A stretch of 64,000 nt of DNA. Origin: DATFTF01 sp963825175 (GTDB lineage: Bacteria > Acidobacteriota > Thermoanaerobaculia > UBA5066 > Gp7-AA6). Positions 49,702-57,637 of this stretch are shown here, piece after piece. The translations under genes and the position numbers were made by a program. Each line of letters opens with the position of its first letter. The first letter of the stretch is position 1. The stretch lies in contig CAWGSA010000002.1 in the NCBI GenBank assembly GCA_963825175.1, forward strand, positions 2,046,001-2,110,000, written 5' to 3'. Below the pieces are notes generated by a model, which saw nothing but the letters and a program-made list of their open reading frames with translations, ran no database searches and was not told the DNA's origin.

Positions 49702-51497
49702 CGTTCGGAAGGCGTACGCGGCTTCTCTGCATCGGTCTCGCCGCGTTTCTCGGCCGAGCCGCTCTCTCCGCGACCGGAGAAGAGCCCGCGCCGGCTTCCG
49801 CGTCGTCCCGAGTCGTCGGTCTCTGGGGGGTGACGCGCTCCTTCGGTCCGGACGTGCGCGGCGAGCTCACCATCGCCCGCGTCGGGGGCTCCTGGAGGGC
49901 GCAGATCAGCGGGCTCCGGGCGCAGGCGTCTGCGCACGGCGATGCCCTCGAGTTCGAGCTTCCGGGACATCTCGGCCGCTTTCGCGGCCGCCGGGTCTCT
50001 TCGGGCTCCGCCATCCGCGGCCATTGGGTGCAGCCGGCCGGAGTCGCGACCGGCGTGGCCTGGGCGACTCCGGTGGACCTTGTGCGGATCGCTCCGGACG
50101 TGTGGCGGGGAAGCGTCGCGCCGCTCGAGGAGGCGGTCACCCTTTACATCGATCTCCGCGCCGACCCCGACGGAGTCCTGCGGGCGGTGTTTCGGAATCC
50201 GGACGGCTTCTTCGGGAACGCGAAGATGGGGGTCGTGGTGGAGGGAAGCCACTTGAAGTTCACCGGCATCGACAACGGGACGATCCTCCTGGAGGGGGAT
50301 TACGACGCCCGCCACGACCGTATCCTGCTCCCGATTCCCGACGGCGCCCCGGTGGCGGAACTTCACACCACGCTCGAGCTGACCCGCCGCTCGCGCGACG
50401 ACGCCCCCGGCTACTACCCGCGCACTCCGCCCGAGCTGCATTACGCGTATCGGCCGCCGCTACCCGACGGCGACGGCTGGCGCACCGCCTCGCTCTCCGC
50501 CGTCGGTCTCGACCCCGCCCGGATCAGCGCCCTGGTGCAGAAGATTCTGGACACCGACCCGCGGCCGCAGACGGCTCCGCTGATCCAGGGCCTCCTGATC
50601 GCGCGGCACGGAAGGCTCGCGCTCGAGGAGTACTTCTACGGCTTCGACCGGAAGCGGACGCACGACCTGCGCTCCGCGGGCAAGACATTCGCCTCGGTCC
50701 TGGCCGGCATCGCCATCGACCACGGCGCCAAGTTCGGTCCGGCGACGCCGGTCTACTCCCTGTTCCCGCAATACAAGCCCTTTGCCCATCCCGATCCCCG
50801 CAAGGAGCGGATGACCGTCGAACACCTGATGACCATGACGTCAGGCTTCGACTGCGACGAGAACGGCAACGCCAACGCCCCGGGCAACGAAGACAAGATG
50901 CAGTCCCAGACCGGACAGCCCGACTGGTACAAGTTCATGCTCGATCAGCCGCTCGCGGCCGCGCCGGGGGACGCGTTCACGTACTGCTCCGGCGCGGTCA
51001 ACCTCGTCGGCGGCATCGTCCGCAACGCGACCGGCACGTGGCTGCCCGAGCTGTTCGACCGCTCCCTGGCCCGGCCGCTCTCGATGGGCACATACCACAT
51101 CAACCTCATGCCCACCGGCGAGGCCTACATGGGGGGCGGGCTCCACATCCGTCCGCGCGATGAGTTGAAGCTGGGGCAGGTGTATCTGGACGGCGGCGTC
51201 TGGAACGGAAAGAGGATCGTCAGCCACAAGTGGGTGGAAGCCAGCACCGCGCGGCATCCCATGAACGCCCGCGGCACCGACGGCTACGACTGGCACACCA
51301 ACGACATTCGGCTGGGCGACCGCGTCTTTCGGGAATACGATGCCTCCGGAAACGGAGGCCAGCTCCTGATGATCGTTCCCGAGCTCGATCTCGCCGTTCT
51401 CTTCACCGCCGGCAACTACAACAACTACGGAGTCTGGCGGCGGTTCCGCGACGAGCTCCTGCCGCGTGACATCCTGGCGGCGGCCCTGGCGCGATGA
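49698..51497 (+). CDS. Secreted serine hydrolase, beta-lactamase class C fold
   Basis: 599 residues. Signal peptide LLCIGLAAFLGRAALSATGE, a beta-rich N-terminal domain of about 210 residues (VVGLWGVTRSFGPDVRGELT and on), then the beta-lactamase domain: RSAGKTFASV with the SxxK nucleophile (326-329), the Tyr motif YCSGAVN, and the Gly-rich strand ASGNGGQLLMIVPELDLAVL. Related enzymes are D-aminopeptidases or esterases rather than true beta-lactamases. Start overlaps gntR and stop overlaps the MmcQ gene, both by ATGA. Confidence 0.88.
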   Translation: MTFGRRTRLLCIGLAAFLGRAALSATGEEPAPASASSRVVGLWGVTRSFGPDVRGELTIARVGGSWRAQISGLRAQASAHGDALEFELPGHLGRFRGRRVSSGSAIRGHWVQPAGVATGVAWATPVDLVRIAPDVWRGSVAPLEEAVTLYIDLRADPDGVLRAVFRNPDGFFGNAKMGVVVEGSHLKFTGIDNGTILLEGDYDARHDRILLPIPDGAPVAELHTTLELTRRSRDDAPGYYPRTPPELHYAYRPPLPDGDGWRTASLSAVGLDPARISALVQKILDTDPRPQTAPLIQGLLIARHGRLALEEYFYGFDRKRTHDLRSAGKTFASVLAGIAIDHGAKFGPATPVYSLFPQYKPFAHPDPRKERMTVEHLMTMTSGFDCDENGNANAPGNEDKMQSQTGQPDWYKFMLDQPLAAAPGDAFTYCSGAVNLVGGIVRNATGTWLPELFDRSLARPLSMGTYHINLMPTGEAYMGGGLHIRPRDELKLGQVYLDGGVWNGKRIVSHKWVEASTARHPMNARGTDGYDWHTNDIRLGDRVFREYDASGNGGQLLMIVPELDLAVLFTAGNYNNYGVWRRFRDELLPRDILAAALAR

Positions 51498-51895
51498 GCA
51501 CATCCGGCGCGCGGTCCCGGCGGCGCCCGACGAAGGCGCGCCGCGGCAGTGGCGTCACGCTCGCCGACCTCCACGCGCTCGCCGTCTCGTTTCCCGGCGT
51601 CGAAGAGGGGCCCTGCTATGGAACGCCGGGGTTTCGGGTCCGCGGAAAGTTTCTCGGGCGGCTGTGGGAGGACGGCGACGTTCTCGTGCTGCGCACCGAC
51701 TTCGACACGCAGGAAATGCTCCTGGCCGCCGACCCGGACACGTACTTCCTGACCGATCACTACCGCGGGTATCCCGCGATCCTGATTCGCCTGCCCTCGG
51801 TCAAGCGGGAGGAGCTTTCGCGCCTCTTCGAGGCCGCCTGGCGCGATCGCGCCCCAAAGCGCCTGGTCGGGGAGCTCGACCGGCGGAGGACCTGA
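51494..51895 (+). CDS. MmcQ/YjbR family protein (second copy)
   Basis: 133 residues. After a basic N-terminus (SGARSRRRPTKARRGSG) comes LADLHALAVSFPGVEEGPCY, GTPGFRVRGKFLGRLWEDGD, VLVLRTDFDTQEMLLAADPD and YPAILIRLPSVKREELSRLF, the MmcQ/YjbR fold. Overlaps the serine hydrolase by 4 bp, so the gntR-hydrolase-mmcQ set is translated as one unit. The Arg-rich N-terminus is consistent with nucleic-acid contact. Confidence 0.83.
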   Translation: MSTSGARSRRRPTKARRGSGVTLADLHALAVSFPGVEEGPCYGTPGFRVRGKFLGRLWEDGDVLVLRTDFDTQEMLLAADPDTYFLTDHYRGYPAILIRLPSVKREELSRLFEAAWRDRAPKRLVGELDRRRT

Positions 51896-51990
51896 GGCGC
51901 GGCGCCGGACCCCACCTGATAAGCTGTCGGAAAGTTCCCGCCGGATCGGAAACGACGCCCGCCCCCGCGGGTCTTCAAGGAGGTTGAAGG

Positions 51991-52683
51991 ATGTCGAGCC
52001 TTCCGCCCGAAACGCCGCCCTCGGCCGCCACCCCGAATCCGCTTCCGTGGGAAGCCCGCGCGTCGCGAGGTCTTCTCGAGTCGTTCCTGGACACATGGGG
52101 CCTGTTCCTTTCCCGTCCGCAGCAGGCTTGGGCGCGCACGCGGGAGAGCGGGGACATGGCCTCGCCTCTGATCTTCGGGCTGGTGGTCTGCTGGATCGCC
52201 CTGTTCATTCAGCGGGTGATCGCCAGCCTGATCACGCTGCCGATGATGCCCGGGCTCCTGGGCCGGCGGATCCCGGGGTTCGACCGCCTCCCGATGGGGC
52301 ATCTGGCCGGGGTCGGGCTGATCGTCCACGCCATCGTCTCGCCCATTTTCATCTTCATCGGACTGTTCGTCGGAGCCGCGGTGCTCCACGTCTGCTGCAT
52401 GATCGTCGGGGCTCTGACCGACTCGAAGGCGGGGTTCGAAGGGACCTTCCGGGTGGTGGCCTACGGCGAGGCCGCCTACGTCGCGGCGATCATTCCGTTG
52501 GTGGGCGGCCTGATCGCGCTGGTCTGGTGGATCATCCTGGCGGTCATGGGGCTCCAGAGAATTCATCACACCACCTCGGGCAAGGCGATCTTCGCGATCG
52601 TGATCCCGATGGTCCTCTGCTGCGCGGGGATCATCCTGATCGTCGTCCTGGCCGGGGCGGCCTTCTTCATGCATGGCCGGTGA
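51991..52683 (+). CDS. Yip1 family membrane protein
   Basis: 230 residues with an excellent AAGGAGG leader. Soluble N-terminus (about 1-55, with SFLDTWGLFLSRPQQAWART), then five hydrophobic segments: LIFGLVVCWIALFIQRVIAS, HLAGVGLIVHAIVSPIFIFI, VLHVCCMIVG, YVAAIIPLVGGLIALVWWII and IFAIVIPMVLCCAGIILIVV. This is the usual Yip1 arrangement. Function unknown. Overlaps the DUF2752 gene by 11 bp. Confidence 0.82.
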   Translation: MSSLPPETPPSAATPNPLPWEARASRGLLESFLDTWGLFLSRPQQAWARTRESGDMASPLIFGLVVCWIALFIQRVIASLITLPMMPGLLGRRIPGFDRLPMGHLAGVGLIVHAIVSPIFIFIGLFVGAAVLHVCCMIVGALTDSKAGFEGTFRVVAYGEAAYVAAIIPLVGGLIALVWWIILAVMGLQRIHHTTSGKAIFAIVIPMVLCCAGIILIVVLAGAAFFMHGR

Positions 52684-53053
52684 CAAGACCCTCGGTCTCT
52701 ACTGGGGAGCGGCGGCGGGCGCGTGCGCGGCGCTCCTTCCGTTCGCGCCGGCCGCCGCGCCGCTCGCCCCGCCGTGCCTGTTTCGGAGTCTGACCGGGCT
52801 TCCGTGTCCGACCTGCGGGGCGACGCATGCCGTCGTCGCCCTGTCGCACCTGGACTTCGGAGCCGCTTTGATCGCCAATCCCCTGGTGACCGGAGCGGTC
52901 CTGGTCTTTCTCCTGGGTGGCCTGGCCGCGGGCGTCGCCGCCCTGGCTCGTCGTCCTCTGCCCGAGCCCGCGACGTGGGGAGCGGCGCCGCGGTGGGCGG
53001 CCATCGCGGCGGTCGGCGCCAATTGGGCGTGGGTGGTCCTGCACGCGCGATGA
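52673..53053 (+). CDS. DUF2752 domain membrane protein
   Basis: 126 residues with three helices. The motif LPCPTCGATHAVVALSHLDF between helix 1 and 2 (two Cys, CG, His) is the DUF2752 hallmark and could bind metal or a cofactor. DUF2752 genes often sit beside Yip1 or TM2 genes, as here, but the role is unknown. Translationally coupled to the Yip1 gene. Confidence 0.85.
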   Translation: MAGDKTLGLYWGAAAGACAALLPFAPAAAPLAPPCLFRSLTGLPCPTCGATHAVVALSHLDFGAALIANPLVTGAVLVFLLGGLAAGVAALARRPLPEPATWGAAPRWAAIAAVGANWAWVVLHAR

Positions 53054-53094
53054 CGGAGAGCGGCGAGCCTCCCAACACAAACCGTGGTGGGCCT

Positions 53095-53280
53095 CTAGGA
53101 ACGGCCGCCGGGCTCCTCCAGCGTTCCGAAGCCGAAGCAGGTCAGGCAGCGCCCGGAGCCGCCACAGGACTCGCACACTCTTCCACCCGCATCCTTCCCC
53201 GTGCCGTGACAGACGGAGCACATCCCGTTGCCTTGACCAGAGCGTGAGGGATCCGGCGCGTCACAATCGGGGCAGGTCAT
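53095..53280 (-). CDS. Small zinc-ribbon protein with DnaJ-type CxxCxGxG repeats
   Basis: 61 residues: CPDC, CSVCHGTG, CESCGGSG and CLTCFGFG, eight Cys in four pairs able to bind two zinc ions, as in the DnaJ zinc finger or the BSD2-type fold. No J domain is present. The gene is convergent with DUF2752 and begins 48 bp after the type II NADH dehydrogenase stop, on the same strand. Possibly a small folding or metal-handling protein. Confidence 0.7.
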   Translation of the reverse strand: MTCPDCDAPDPSRSGQGNGMCSVCHGTGKDAGGRVCESCGGSGRCLTCFGFGTLEEPGGRS

Positions 53281-53328
53281 GATTTTTCGCGGCGACCGAT
53301 TCTACCGGAGCGTCCAGGCTCCCGACGT

Positions 53329-54597
53329 TTATCGGGAGGCAACGCCCGACGGCGGCGGCGCACCGATCGGCCCGGTGATCAACCGCGCCCCGCGCTGCCA
53401 GGTGACATAGGCCCAGGCCCATTCGAACATCACGGCGAAGCGATTGCGAAAGCCGATCAAGTACAGGATGTGGACGAAGCACCAGACGAGCCAGCCGGCC
53501 AGACCGGACAGATGGACCCTGCCCATGTCCGCGATCGCGGAGGCGCGGCCGAGGACTGCGAGATTGCCCGGGTCCTTGTAGCGAAAGGGGACGAGGGGCC
53601 GGCCGCCGAGCAAGCGAAGGGCGTTCGCGGCGGCATGGCGTCCCTGCTGGATCGCCACCTGGGCCACGCCCGGCAGGGGCTTTCCCACTTCCATCAGAGA
53701 GGCCTGGTCGCCGATGACGAAGACCTCGGGATGACCGGGGACGGACAGGTCCGCCTCGATCAGGACGCGGCCCGCCCGATCGAGCGGCACGCCGAGCGTG
53801 CGCGCGAGGGGCGAGGCGGCGACTCCCGCGGACCACAGGATGGTGCCGGCGGCCACGCGCGTCCCGCCGAATTCCACGACCTCCTGCTCGATGCGGGTCA
53901 CCGGGGCTCCCACCCGGATCTCGACACCCAGGCGGGCGAGAGACGCGGCGGCGCGCTGGGCGAGGTCGGGCGGAAAACCCGGGAGGATCCTCGGGCCGGC
54001 CTCGATCAGCACAATCCGCGCCTGGCGCGGATCGATCGATCGGAAATCGGAGACCAGCACGTGCCGGGAGATCTCCGCGATCGCTCCGGCAAGCTCGGCT
54101 CCGGTGGGACCCGCTCCCACCAGGACGAACGTCAGGAGAGCGCGGCGGCGCTCGGGATCGGTCTCGCGCTCGGCGCGCTCGAAGGCGAGCAGGATCCGCC
54201 GGCGGATCTCCAGGGCGTCGTCGAGGTTCTTCAATCCGGGGGCGAGCGGCTCCCATTCGTCGTGGCCGAAGTAGGAGTGGCTGGCTCCGGTGGCGACGAT
54301 CAAAGCATCGTACGGGAGGGCGCCGTCGGAGAGGACCACCCGCCGGGCCGGCAGGTCGACGGAACGGACTTCCGCCATCAGGACCGTGGCGTTCTTCTGG
54401 CGGCGGAGGATCGAGCGGATGGGGTAGGCGATGTCGCCCGGCGAGAGCTCGGCCGTGGCCACCTGGTACAGGAGGGGCTGGAAGAGGTGGTGGTTGCGCC
54501 GATCGACCACCGTCACCTCGACCGGCGCGCGCGCCAGCGCCTTCGCCGCCGAAAGGCCTCCGAAGCCGGCGCCGACGATGACGATGCGAGAGCGCAT
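53329..54597 (-). CDS. ndh: Type II NADH dehydrogenase (NAD(P)/FAD-dependent oxidoreductase)
   Basis: 422 residues. FAD site RIVIVGAGFGGLSAAKALAR, DRRNHHLFQPLLYQVATAEL, NAD site FVLVGAGPTGAELAGAIAEI, TILWSAGVAAS, VFVIGDQASLME and GVAQVAIQQGRHAAANALRL. A C-terminal membrane-associating stretch GWLVWCFVHILYLIGFRNRF is typical of NDH-2. It passes electrons from NADH to quinone without proton pumping. The ATG at 54597 is 1 bp from a heptad array. Confidence 0.92.
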   Translation of the reverse strand: MRSRIVIVGAGFGGLSAAKALARAPVEVTVVDRRNHHLFQPLLYQVATAELSPGDIAYPIRSILRRQKNATVLMAEVRSVDLPARRVVLSDGALPYDALIVATGASHSYFGHDEWEPLAPGLKNLDDALEIRRRILLAFERAERETDPERRRALLTFVLVGAGPTGAELAGAIAEISRHVLVSDFRSIDPRQARIVLIEAGPRILPGFPPDLAQRAAASLARLGVEIRVGAPVTRIEQEVVEFGGTRVAAGTILWSAGVAASPLARTLGVPLDRAGRVLIEADLSVPGHPEVFVIGDQASLMEVGKPLPGVAQVAIQQGRHAAANALRLLGGRPLVPFRYKDPGNLAVLGRASAIADMGRVHLSGLAGWLVWCFVHILYLIGFRNRFAVMFEWAWAYVTWQRGARLITGPIGAPPPSGVASR

Positions 54598-54598
54598 C

Positions 54599-54670
54599 GT
54601 TCTAGGTTCGACGTTCTACGTTCGGTGCCACCGGGCCTCCCTGAACGTCGAACGCCGCACGTCGAACCCC
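54599..54670. repeat. Heptad repeat locus I (GTTCGAC/GTCGAAC), two inverted arms
   Basis: Left arm: GTTCTAG, GTTCGAC, GTTCTAC, GTTCGGT (54599-54626). Right arm: GAACGTC, GAACGCC, GCACGTC, GAACCCC (54643-54670), largely its reverse complement. It fills the 77-bp gap between the M16 and ndh genes (both minus strand). Related in sequence to locus F. Confidence 0.88.
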
Positions 54671-54674
54671 GCAC

Positions 54675-57548
54675 TCACTTCTCGAACACCTCGTCCACCG
54701 GCGTGATCTTCACGCGGTCCTCGGGGATCTGGAGCTTGAGGGCCCCGATGGACTTGTCTTCGTCCAGGAGCTCCTTGGGTTTCTCGCCGTCGTACTTCAG
54801 GGGTGAGAACTCGTCGGACACCAGCGCGTTCTTGAGCCCTTCGGCGTCCTTGGTCACGATCACCACCGTCAGGTCTTTCGCCGACAGGTGCTTGCGAATG
54901 GCCGCATTGACGTCGGCGAGGCTGAGCTTTCCGAGCTCTGCGCGCATGGTGGCGGTGAACTCCCCGATGCCGTACCACTTCGAATCGAGCGCGTAGCCGA
55001 TCTGCTGATCCTGCGTGGCGGTCATGACGAAGACGTTCTTCATCAGGTAGTCGCGGGTCCTCTCGAAGTCCTCCTGGGACAGGCCCTCCGTCACGAGCTT
55101 TTGCAATTCCCGGACCGCGATGCGCAGAGCCATGTGCGCGTTGACCGGCACGACCGGGCGGATCCACACTTCAAAGATCTGCGACCGGCGGGCGATATTG
55201 GGATCGGGGAAGAACTGGAACATCCCGCGGGGGAAGGCCTCGATGTACGCGTAATCGCCGTAGTTCATTCCCCGCGCTTCGCGAATGCGCTGGTAGAGGT
55301 GGGAGACAGACGAGCGGTGCTCGCCGAGCCACGTCCGCGCCACCCACAGCGCGGCGAAGTCGGGGGAGGAGCGCACCACGTCGATCGGGTGGCCGAAGGA
55401 GATGGCGGTCGCCCGCGTCTCCTTCTGGATGATCTCGACCTCGATGCCGGAGCTCCGGTGCCCGGCGCTCGAGGCCGGCGCGGCCGGAGCCGGGCCCTCC
55501 GGAAGAGCGGCCAGGCTCTCCTTCAGCGCGGCGGCCAGCTCGTGCGGCGCGTCGCCCGCGAGCCCGACCGTCAGGTTGGCGCGGGTGTAGTTCCTGCGGA
55601 TGAAGTCTTCGACGTCCTCCTTGGTGATCGCCGTGATTCCCGCGACCGTTCCCAGCACCGGATGCCCGTAGGGAGTGGCCGCAAAGATGTCCGCCTGCAA
55701 GCGCTCCTTGGCGAGCTCCTCCTCATTGGAGGAGCGCAGGTCGTCCTTCAACGCGTTCAACTGCTGGTCCTTCAGTCTCTGGAAATCCTCGTCCCGGAAT
55801 CCGGGGCGCGTGAGCTGCGGCAGGGCGACGTCGAAGAACTTCTTCCAGTTGTCGCGGTGGATCGACCCGGTGAAAGTCGTCATCTCCTTGTCCACGTGCC
55901 CTCGGAATGTCCCGGCCATAGGATAGAGGGCCTTGTTGATCTCGTCGATCCGCAGGTCCTTCGATCCGGCTTCCGCCACCATCGCGGCGGCGAGGGCGGA
56001 GAGGCCCTCCTTGCCCTTCGGGTCGTAGGCCGAGCCGGTGGTGAAGAGCAGCTTCACGTTCAGCTGCGTGAGCGCGGACTCGAGCTGGACGAGCGAAAGC
56101 TCGGCTCCGGCCGCCGGCCCGGGGGCGAGGGACGCGAGCAAGGGGAGGCTGGCCGTCGCCGCCGGCATCTCTTCCTTGGAGAGCGTGGTCACGACGAGGC
56201 CGGCGTCGGTGAAGTACTTGCGCGCCGCGGCCTGGATGTCCCCCGGCGTCAGGGAGTCGTAGACGCCGTAAAGGTTGTTCAGGGTCTGGTAGGAGCGCTC
56301 GTAGCGCACGAACCGCGCCAGGGTCCCGGCGATGCGCTCGGTGTTGTCCAGGGTCCGAAGGAAGGAATACCGCGCGTTCGACTTGGCCTCGGCCAGCCGC
56401 TCGGGCTCGACCGCGGTCTCGCGGGCCGACGCGAAGGCCTTCAGGATCTCGTCGCGGACGTACGGGACGTCCTCGAGCTTCTTGACGCGCGCCCACACCG
56501 TGGCCAGGCCCGGATCCTGCGTCCCGCCGCTGTCGGGAAACATCTGGTCGACCTTCTGCTCACGCTCGACCAGCTTCTTGTACAGCTCGGAGGTCTCGCC
56601 GAACGCGAGGTCGAAGAGCAGATCGACAGCGGCATAGTCCTTGGTTCGGTCGGAGAACGCCGGCCCGTGAAACGCCACGGTCACCCACGGGAGGGTGGGC
56701 GAGGGCCACGGGACATGGGCGTAGACGGGTCCTCGCGACGGAGGCTCCTGCGGCACGGAAGACTTGTAGCTGCCGCGCTTCCATCCGCCCCAGTACTTCT
56801 CCACCAGCCGCACGACGTTGCCCGGCTCGACGTCGCCGGCCACGATGACCGTCGTGTACTCCGGCCGATACCACCGCGCGAAGAATTCGCGGGAATAGTC
56901 GAACTGGTTGGGCATGTCCTCGATGTCCTTCAAGAAGCCCATCGTGGTGTGCTTGTAGGTGTGGGTCGTGAAGGCGTGCTCGTGCTGGACCTCCTCGAGC
57001 TTGGCCAGGGGGTTGGCGCTGTTCTTGTTGTACTCCCCCAGAACCGCCCGGGTCTCGGTCTTGAAGGCCGCCGGGTCGTAGGAGAGGTGCTCGAAGCGAT
57101 CGGCCTCCACCTTCAGCATGAGCTCCAGGTCGTCCTTGGAGAACGTCGTGTGGTAGTTGGTGTAGTCGTCGGTGGTGTAGGCGTTCTGGCGGGCACCCAC
57201 CGCGGTCAGGATCTGCTGGTACTTCTCCGGCGGGTAGAGCTTGGTCCCTCGGAACATCATGTGCTCGAAGAGGTGGGCGAAGCCGGACTTGCCGGGCTCC
57301 ACCTCGTTGCGCGAGCCGGTCTGCACCGGGATCTGCAGCGACACGATGTTGGGGAATCCGGTCGGGACGACGATCACCTTGAGCCCGTTGGGAAGCGTCC
57401 TCTCCGTGGCCCGGAACGGGAGGATGGCGCGGACGGCGGCCGTCTTCGCCTTCGAAGGCGTCTTTCTTTTTTCGGCGGTCTTCGGAGCCACGGCCGTCAC
57501 CGCGCCCAGGCCGAGGAGCAGGGCCGCGAGGGTCTGGGTTCGAAACAT
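54675..57548 (-). CDS. M16 family zinc metallopeptidase, fused two-half form
   Basis: 957 residues with a signal peptide (LAALLLGLGAVTAV). First half, active: LPNGLKVIVVPTGFPNIVSL, zinc motif HLFEH (92-96) in SGFAHLFEHMMFRGT, and the distal Glu in FKTETRAVLGEYNKNS. Second half (about 480-957) repeats the M16 fold without HxxEH and is the inactive partner domain (TTGSAYDPKGKEGLSALAAA, NYTRANLTVGLAGDAPHELA). The two halves form a clamp around peptide substrates, presumably in the periplasm. Confidence 0.93.
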   Translation of the reverse strand: MFRTQTLAALLLGLGAVTAVAPKTAEKRKTPSKAKTAAVRAILPFRATERTLPNGLKVIVVPTGFPNIVSLQIPVQTGSRNEVEPGKSGFAHLFEHMMFRGTKLYPPEKYQQILTAVGARQNAYTTDDYTNYHTTFSKDDLELMLKVEADRFEHLSYDPAAFKTETRAVLGEYNKNSANPLAKLEEVQHEHAFTTHTYKHTTMGFLKDIEDMPNQFDYSREFFARWYRPEYTTVIVAGDVEPGNVVRLVEKYWGGWKRGSYKSSVPQEPPSRGPVYAHVPWPSPTLPWVTVAFHGPAFSDRTKDYAAVDLLFDLAFGETSELYKKLVEREQKVDQMFPDSGGTQDPGLATVWARVKKLEDVPYVRDEILKAFASARETAVEPERLAEAKSNARYSFLRTLDNTERIAGTLARFVRYERSYQTLNNLYGVYDSLTPGDIQAAARKYFTDAGLVVTTLSKEEMPAATASLPLLASLAPGPAAGAELSLVQLESALTQLNVKLLFTTGSAYDPKGKEGLSALAAAMVAEAGSKDLRIDEINKALYPMAGTFRGHVDKEMTTFTGSIHRDNWKKFFDVALPQLTRPGFRDEDFQRLKDQQLNALKDDLRSSNEEELAKERLQADIFAATPYGHPVLGTVAGITAITKEDVEDFIRRNYTRANLTVGLAGDAPHELAAALKESLAALPEGPAPAAPASSAGHRSSGIEVEIIQKETRATAISFGHPIDVVRSSPDFAALWVARTWLGEHRSSVSHLYQRIREARGMNYGDYAYIEAFPRGMFQFFPDPNIARRSQIFEVWIRPVVPVNAHMALRIAVRELQKLVTEGLSQEDFERTRDYLMKNVFVMTATQDQQIGYALDSKWYGIGEFTATMRAELGKLSLADVNAAIRKHLSAKDLTVVIVTKDAEGLKNALVSDEFSPLKYDGEKPKELLDEDKSIGALKLQIPEDRVKITPVDEVFEK

Positions 57549-57625
57549 GAGGGATCCTCCTGCGTGTTCGACGTTTGCATCGCGGAAGCGCGGGATTCTA
57601 TCCGGTCCCGGCGGCGCGGCCCATC

Positions 57626-57631
57626 TAGAAT
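57626..57631 (+). promoter_or_regulatory. TAGAAT -10 box 6 nt before a GTG start
   Basis: TAGAAT is followed by only CACGGC and then the GTG of the ATP-grasp gene. Transcription would begin at the start codon, implying a leaderless mRNA. No -35 is evident. Confidence 0.5.
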
Positions 57632-57637
57632 CACGGC

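Noticed and set aside
3815..54670. Heptad/octamer arrays as CRISPR arrays
   Set aside because: Units are 7-8 bp without spacers and no cas gene is near.
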